Positions 5,661 through 10,198 of a stretch of 10,198 nt of DNA are shown here, piece after piece. The stretch spans positions 1-10,198 of the forward strand of contig JAPLJM010000039.1 in assembly GCA_026388595.1 (NCBI GenBank), in the 5' to 3' direction. Under the pieces are notes generated by a model. It did not search any database and was not told where the DNA came from. It worked only from the letters and a program-made list of their open reading frames with translations. Both the position numbers and the translations under genes were made by a program. Origin of the DNA: Deltaproteobacteria bacterium (GTDB lineage: Bacteria > Desulfobacterota > Syntrophia > Syntrophales > Fen-1087). Numbering within the stretch: the first letter of the stretch is position 1; each line of letters begins with the position of its first letter.

Positions 5661-7061
5661 ATGCCGAAGAAATATCACATTCACCCAAAAGTAATGCCGC
5701 TTGATCTGGATTATGTATCTAAATTTAAGGTTGAGCGGGGCGAAAACTGCATCAATTGCGGTAAATGTACCAAAGTGTGCATCTATGAGGCACATAAACG
5801 GGGACAAATTGATCCGAGAAAGATGGCTGAACCGAACACCGTTGTCTGCAGAAATTGCTTCCGGTGCATTCAGGAATGTCCACGGGGAGCACTGGAAAAA
5901 TCTTTGGGAAAGGACTTCTTGAATATCGGCGGTCATTACTGGCATCCCGATATGTTCATTACCCTCTGGAAGCAGGCGGAGGACGGAAAAGTGCCTGTAA
6001 CCGGGGCAGGTTACAGGGGGCCGTTTACGGGAACGGGATTTGACAGCATGTGGACCGACATGTCCGAAATTGTACGTCCGACCCGGGACGGGATTCATGG
6101 ACGGGAATATATCAGCACCTCCGTCGAACTGGGCCGGAAACTCAATCATCTGGTATTTGATGCCGACGGACGGCTGCTATCAAAGATTCATGACACCGTG
6201 GATCTTCCCATCCCCATTATTTTTGATATTCCGGCGGATAATCTGAGTCCGAATGTAGCCGTTTCCCTGGCAAAAGCAGCTGCAAAGATCAATACCTGCA
6301 TCATCATGCCCGTTGCCGACATTACAGCGGACTTTAAAACGCTTATCAAAAGCATCATCCCCTGCCTTTCGCACAAAGACATCGACCAGCACGAGGCCAT
6401 TCTTAAAAAAGCGCAACTCGTGGCTATCGAATATACAGATGAACTGCTTAATGATCTTCCGGCAGTGAAAGAAAAAATCAAGAAAATAGGCAAGGCCCTG
6501 ACCATCATAAGGGTCCCGGCCGTTCCGGATGTCGAGACCACCGTTTCCAAACTGGCACACAGCGGTGCGGAGATTATCCATGTCGTCGCCGATTACTGTG
6601 GTATGGAAGTCAACGGTCCAACATCTTCAAATCGGCGCCTTATGAAGGATATTATCCGGGCCGTCCATTTGAGGCTTGTGGAAGACCGGATCCGCGATGA
6701 GGTCACCCTGATCTTCTCCGGCGGCATTGCTATGGCGGAGCATGTGCCCAAGGCCATGCTTTGTGGCGCCGATTTGACGGCCATCGACATGCCGTTGCTC
6801 ATTGCCCTCGGTGCCCGCCTATACGAAGAGCCGGAGAAATTGCTGATCCTGCCTGAAGGGCTGGAAAAAATTCCCCTGCGCGTGGTCATACAGAGAATCA
6901 TCAACCTCATGGGAGCCTGGCACTCGCAGCTGCTGGAGGTGATGGGTGCCATGGGTATCCGTGAAGCCCGCCGCTTGCGGGGTGAAACGGGCCGAGCCAT
7001 CTTCTTTGATGACATTGACAATGAAACATTTGGGAAACTATTTAAAAAAGAGAAGCAGTGA
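5661..7061 (+). CDS. 4Fe-4S glutamate-synthase-like protein with degenerate FMN domain
   Basis: 466 residues, a diverged paralogue of the next gene. The N-terminus carries two clusters, C30-x2-C33-x2-C36-x3-C40 and C63-x2-C66-x2-C69-x3-C73-P. The rest follows the glutamate synthase FMN barrel: ISTSVELGRK (151-160) aligns with ISTEIPLNRR of the neighbour, IFSGGIAMAEHVPKAMLCGAD (351-371) with IASGGIRTAHDLAKAICLGAD, and the C-termini also match (INLMGAWHSQLLEVMGAMGIREARRLRG). Yet the QGAKPGLGG loop, the DGGYGGTGAAP FMN/substrate loop and the cysteines of the core Fe-S cluster are not found. It probably no longer makes glutamate and may act as an electron-transfer or structural partner of the intact subunit. 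It starts 45 bp after the preceding stop with only a weak ribosome site (TGAG). An alternative is a real enzyme with a different substrate. Confidence 0.87.
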   Translation: MPKKYHIHPKVMPLDLDYVSKFKVERGENCINCGKCTKVCIYEAHKRGQIDPRKMAEPNTVVCRNCFRCIQECPRGALEKSLGKDFLNIGGHYWHPDMFITLWKQAEDGKVPVTGAGYRGPFTGTGFDSMWTDMSEIVRPTRDGIHGREYISTSVELGRKLNHLVFDADGRLLSKIHDTVDLPIPIIFDIPADNLSPNVAVSLAKAAAKINTCIIMPVADITADFKTLIKSIIPCLSHKDIDQHEAILKKAQLVAIEYTDELLNDLPAVKEKIKKIGKALTIIRVPAVPDVETTVSKLAHSGAEIIHVVADYCGMEVNGPTSSNRRLMKDIIRAVHLRLVEDRIRDEVTLIFSGGIAMAEHVPKAMLCGADLTAIDMPLLIALGARLYEEPEKLLILPEGLEKIPLRVVIQRIINLMGAWHSQLLEVMGAMGIREARRLRGETGRAIFFDDIDNETFGKLFKKEKQ

Positions 7062-7065
7062 ACCT

Positions 7066-8547
7066 ATGAAACCATCTACTGTAATTATCAAAAAAATGCC
7101 TTCACGTTTCAAGCACCAGGTACCGAAATACAAGGTTACAAGATCCGACGCTTGCATCAATTGCGGTACGTGCGCCAAGACGTGCTCCTACGGCGTTCAT
7201 GAAAGGGTTGAAGGGCACAACAGGATAAATTTACCGATTGACTATAAATGCATCGGCTTTGAATGCCAGGGTAACGATTTTTACTGCGTTGCCAAATGCC
7301 CGCGCAAGGCTTTGAGCCTCTCACTGAACCCCATGTATGAAACGCTGGGAGACTATCGCTGGACAGCGGATATGATTACCGGTACCTGGATCATGGCGGA
7401 AACCGGCTACCCACCGGAGCGAAAGGATCTTGAATATAATACGGGCAATTCCGGTGGCGGTTTTGACAAGTTGCGATTCAAGTTTCCTGCCGGCCATCCT
7501 AAAATTGACAAGTTTGAGATCTCCACGGAAATTCCCCTAAACCGGAGAAACGATGGTCGGGCCGATGTGATTATTTCCACGCCTGTATATGGCGGCGGCA
7601 TGTCATTCGGATCCGTCAGCCTTCCGACCATGGTTTCCAAGGCACGGAATGCCACCCTATGGAATACCTTCACCTGTACGGGTGAAGGGGGATACCCGGA
7701 GATGCTGCAACCTTATGACAACCACGTGATCACGCAGATTGCCACCGGTTTGTTCGGTGTGCGTGAGGAAACCATCCAGCGGGTTAAAATCATCGAGTTC
7801 AAATACGCCCAGGGCGCGAAGCCCGGCCTCGGCGGACACCTCCTCGGAGAAAAAAATACGGAAAGCGTGGCCAGAATGCGCGAGGCTGTCAAGGGCACCT
7901 CGTTGTTTTCACCCTTTCCGTTTCACTCGGTGTATTCCATCGAGGATCACAAGAAGCACATTGACTGGATCAAGGAGATGAACCCGAAGGCCCTGGTCTC
8001 CGTCAAGGTTTCGACCCCCAACGACGTGGATATGGTGGCCGTCGGTTCCTATTATGCCGGCGCCCACATTATTCACATCGACGGCGGCTACGGCGGCACC
8101 GGCGCCGCACCCGATATTGCCAAGAAGAACATTGCCATGCCCATCGAGTACGCTATTACCAAGGTTCACAATTTCCTGAAGGATGAAGGCGCCCGGGATG
8201 CCATGACACTCATCGCCTCGGGCGGCATTCGAACCGCCCATGACTTGGCAAAAGCGATCTGCCTTGGCGCCGACGGAGCGGTCATTGGCACGGCGGAGAT
8301 GGTCTCCCTGGAATGCGTTCGCTGTGGCAACTGTGAATCGGGACGCGGTTGCGCCCGGGGCATCGCCTCTACGGATTCTGAGTTGGCGGATCTGTTTGAC
8401 GAGGAATGGGCAACGCAGCGCCTGACCAATATGTATCATGCCTGGAATGTCCAGCTTGTCGAGATTCTCCAGAAGTTCGGGATGAGAAGTGTCAGAGAGC
8501 TTGTCGGACGAACGGATCTGCTGGAACATATAGATTACAGTAAATAA
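7066..8547 (+). CDS. FMN/Fe-S glutamate synthase core subunit (archaeal-type GltB domain)
   Basis: 493 residues. It reductively aminates 2-oxoglutarate with ammonia at an FMN site. Two N-terminal clusters: C30-x2-C33-x2-C36-x3-C40, then an unusually spaced C62-x4-C67-x6-C74-x3-C78-P. The barrel has all the expected motifs: STPVYGGGMSFGSVS (171-185), QGAKPGLGGHLLGEK (249-263), IDGGYGGTGAAPD (338-350) and ASGGIRTAHDLAKA (384-397). The Fe-S motif C417-x2-C420-x2-C423-x5-C429 has the spacing of stand-alone archaeal-type glutamate synthases. I chose ATG 7066, four bases after the previous stop, because its N-terminus then aligns with the paralogue upstream, with both first cluster cysteines at residue 30; ATGs at 6946 and 7021 would overlap that gene. 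Translational coupling with the upstream gene is likely. The GATase domain of classical GltB is encoded separately by the next gene. Confidence 0.93.
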   Translation: MKPSTVIIKKMPSRFKHQVPKYKVTRSDACINCGTCAKTCSYGVHERVEGHNRINLPIDYKCIGFECQGNDFYCVAKCPRKALSLSLNPMYETLGDYRWTADMITGTWIMAETGYPPERKDLEYNTGNSGGGFDKLRFKFPAGHPKIDKFEISTEIPLNRRNDGRADVIISTPVYGGGMSFGSVSLPTMVSKARNATLWNTFTCTGEGGYPEMLQPYDNHVITQIATGLFGVREETIQRVKIIEFKYAQGAKPGLGGHLLGEKNTESVARMREAVKGTSLFSPFPFHSVYSIEDHKKHIDWIKEMNPKALVSVKVSTPNDVDMVAVGSYYAGAHIIHIDGGYGGTGAAPDIAKKNIAMPIEYAITKVHNFLKDEGARDAMTLIASGGIRTAHDLAKAICLGADGAVIGTAEMVSLECVRCGNCESGRGCARGIASTDSELADLFDEEWATQRLTNMYHAWNVQLVEILQKFGMRSVRELVGRTDLLEHIDYSK

Positions 8548-8550
8548 AGC

Positions 8551-8554
8551 GGAG
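8551..8554 (+). promoter_or_regulatory. Shine-Dalgarno site of the amidotransferase gene
   Basis: GGAG lies seven bases before ATG 8562. A second ATG directly follows at 8565; spacing favours either, and the protein differs by one residue. Confidence 0.6.
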
Positions 8555-8561
8555 TTTGCTC

Positions 8562-10198
8562 ATGATGGATAATGCTGAAAAAATATTACGATCGCGTACC
8601 GCGCTTTGTAGCCAGGTGCCGATACTGGCCCCGAATACGGAAGAGGAAGGCGGTTGCGGCGTTACCGGATTTATTAGTTCCATCCCCGTAACCGGGAAAA
8701 ACATCTTTGAGCCGTCCGTGCAGATGCATAACAGGGGCAATGGAAAAGGCGGCGGTATCGGCGCTGTCGGATTTATTCCAGAAGCACTGGGCGTTTCCAG
8801 GCAAGTCCTGGACGAGGACTACATGTTCCACATCGCCCTCCTGGATGTGGGCGTTGCGGATGAAATTGAAAACACATTTATCAAACCTTACTTTAAAATT
8901 GATAAATTCGAGAAACTGGCAACGATTGACGACTACCGCAGTATCGGCCTTGACGTCAGACCACCGGATATCATGCGTTATTTCGTCCGCGTTAAGGACG
9001 ATGTCCTGGATAAATACATTGCGGACAACAATTTTTCCTCCCTGGACAGGCGCGACGCCGAGGACGAATTTGTTTATCAGAACAGCTTTAAAATCAACAC
9101 GCAGTATTATGCATCCCTGGGTGAAAAAAAGGCCTTTGTGATGTCTCACGGCCGGAACATGATGATCCTGAAAATCGTCGGCTATGCAGAGAACGTTGTC
9201 CGGTATTATAAATTGGATGATTTCAAGGCCCATGCCTGGCTTGCCCACCAGCGGTACCCGACCCGTGGTCGTGTCTGGCATCCCGGCGGTTGCCACCCGT
9301 TCAGCGCCCTCCATGAGGCGCTGGTGCACAACGGCGATTTTGCAAATTACCAGGCTGTCTATGAGTATCTTAAGCAGCGGAACTATTACCCCCTGTTTCT
9401 GACGGATACGGAGGAAGCGGCGCTTCTGCTCGATTTGTGGAGCCGGGTTTACAAATATCCCCTGGAATACCTGATCGAAGCCATGGCGCCGACGTCGGAA
9501 ATGGATTTTGACATGCTTCCTGCCGAAAAGCAGGCGCTCTACAAAGCCATTCAGACCCATCACGTCAATGCTTCGCCCGACGGACCGTGGTTCTTCATTA
9601 TTGCGAGGAATGACGTGAAGAATGACCAGTTTCAACTGATCGGCATTACCGATACGGCCATGCTCCGTCCCCAGGTGTTTGCTCTGCAAGAGGGGGAGGT
9701 GCAGATCGGTTTGATCTGCTCGGAAAAACAGGCCATCGATGCAACGCTGATCGCGCTGGAGAGGGAAGATCCCCGCTTTGGACCCATCGCCGACAAGTAC
9801 TGGAATGCCCGCGGTGGGAGTTATACGGACGGCGGCTCGTTTATCTTCAGTCTGAAGAATGCCGACGACGGTTCAGGAAAAAAGCTGCTTATCTGCACCG
9901 ACAAATTCGGGAAAGTGATAGAAACTCCCAAAGACAAGGTCATTTGCGACGTTAATAAGCAGATCGCCCTGACGGATGAATGTCAAACGATTGGAGCAGA
10001 ACTTTCAGCCATTTTTTCTGAAAACGACGCAGCCCCGGCCGCTAAAAAAATATTTGACTATGTTCGGGACAATATCGGGCGATTTAATCCGGACGAATTC
10101 AGGTTTTGTGTGGAGACGATTAAAGCTTCCGCCCAGCAAAAGGACGACTGCAAACAGGTGGCCATAGATGCCTTGACGCTCTTAAATGACCGTAGATA
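8562..10198 (+). CDS. Class II glutamine amidotransferase subunit of glutamate synthase (3' end outside window)
   Basis: 545 codons are visible and the frame is still open at the edge. It should hydrolyse glutamine and deliver ammonia to the FMN subunit. After a 31-residue N-terminal stretch comes GGCGVTGFISS, with Cys32 in the position of the catalytic N-terminal cysteine of Ntn-type amidotransferases. Glutamine-site motifs follow: HQRYPTRGRVW (229-239), HPF (245-247) and HNGDFANY (256-263), then SPDGPWFFIIARN further on. If Cys32 is the nucleophile, residues 1-31 must be removed; bacterial GltB and PurF have comparable propeptides. The region after about residue 430 is unassigned; it is helical-looking and rich in charged residues, and may lead to another domain beyond the window. 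The gene starts 14 bp after the FMN subunit, in the same operon. A PurF or GlmS role is unlikely, since no phosphoribosyl or SIS motif is seen and the context is glutamate synthase. Confidence 0.9.
   Translation, partial: MMDNAEKILRSRTALCSQVPILAPNTEEEGGCGVTGFISSIPVTGKNIFEPSVQMHNRGNGKGGGIGAVGFIPEALGVSRQVLDEDYMFHIALLDVGVADEIENTFIKPYFKIDKFEKLATIDDYRSIGLDVRPPDIMRYFVRVKDDVLDKYIADNNFSSLDRRDAEDEFVYQNSFKINTQYYASLGEKKAFVMSHGRNMMILKIVGYAENVVRYYKLDDFKAHAWLAHQRYPTRGRVWHPGGCHPFSALHEALVHNGDFANYQAVYEYLKQRNYYPLFLTDTEEAALLLDLWSRVYKYPLEYLIEAMAPTSEMDFDMLPAEKQALYKAIQTHHVNASPDGPWFFIIARNDVKNDQFQLIGITDTAMLRPQVFALQEGEVQIGLICSEKQAIDATLIALEREDPRFGPIADKYWNARGGSYTDGGSFIFSLKNADDGSGKKLLICTDKFGKVIETPKDKVICDVNKQIALTDECQTIGAELSAIFSENDAAPAAKKIFDYVRDNIGRFNPDEFRFCVETIKASAQQKDDCKQVAIDALTLLNDRR

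Noticed and set aside
5118..6149. 343-codon open frame on the minus strand
   Set aside because: It crosses the end of the FAD gene and the start of the next gene, both well supported by cysteine motifs; no domain is recognisable in the antisense product.
6946..7065. Upstream in-frame ATGs (6946, 7021) as start of the glutamate synthase core gene
   Set aside because: They would add residues overlapping the preceding gene and lacking similarity to the paralogue; ATG 7066 aligns the two N-termini.
7909..8529. 206-codon open frame on the minus strand rich in Gly and Val
   Set aside because: It mirrors the glycine-rich FMN motifs of the glutamate synthase core gene on the plus strand.
8586..9689. 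367-codon open frame on the minus strand
   Set aside because: It lies antisense to the amidotransferase gene, whose GATase motifs are clear; the antisense product has no recognisable motif or ribosome site.

Overview
The window holds a nitrogen-assimilation locus, most likely from an anaerobic, sigma-54-using bacterium of the Desulfobacterota (Deltaproteobacteria) kind. This placement is an inference. It rests on a type III glutamine synthetase, a NifA-like enhancer-binding protein, many low-potential Fe-S proteins, an archaeal-style split glutamate synthase and roughly balanced GC with AT-rich intergenic DNA. No mobile element, tRNA, rRNA or CRISPR array is visible.

Layout. On the minus strand, reading right to left, a GAF-AAA+-Fis sigma-54 activator (3259-1715) is followed about 150 bp later by glnN, type III glutamine synthetase (starts at 1564, runs off the left edge). 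A 505-bp AT-rich divergent intergenic region (3260-3764) separates these from a plus-strand operon of four tightly spaced genes. They are: a PCMH/FAD oxidoreductase fused to a two-cluster 4Fe-4S domain (3765-5615); a glutamate-synthase-like protein with two 4Fe-4S clusters whose FMN-domain motifs have decayed (5661-7061); a full FMN/Fe-S glutamate synthase core with intact motifs (7066-8547); and a class II glutamine amidotransferase subunit (8562 to the right edge, incomplete).

How they work together. GlnN makes glutamine from glutamate and ammonium. The amidotransferase subunit would release ammonia from glutamine, and the FMN/Fe-S subunit would use it to reductively aminate 2-oxoglutarate. 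The unusual part is electron supply. No GltD-type NAD(P)H subunit lies in the window; instead the operon begins with a FAD/Fe-S oxidoreductase and an inactive-looking Fe-S paralogue of the core. I infer an alternative, possibly non-NADPH-driven, glutamate synthase complex with about seven Fe-S clusters. Whether a GltD or GXGXG subunit follows beyond the right edge cannot be seen.

Regulation. A good sigma-54 -24/-12 promoter (TGGCCC-N5-TTGCA, 3649-3664) precedes the operon, and the activator gene is divergent from it. A 14-bp palindrome of the form GWACA-AAAM-TGTWC occurs once upstream of glnN (1694-1707) and once upstream of the operon (3474-3487). It is a good candidate shared operator tying the two halves of the GS-GOGAT cycle together.
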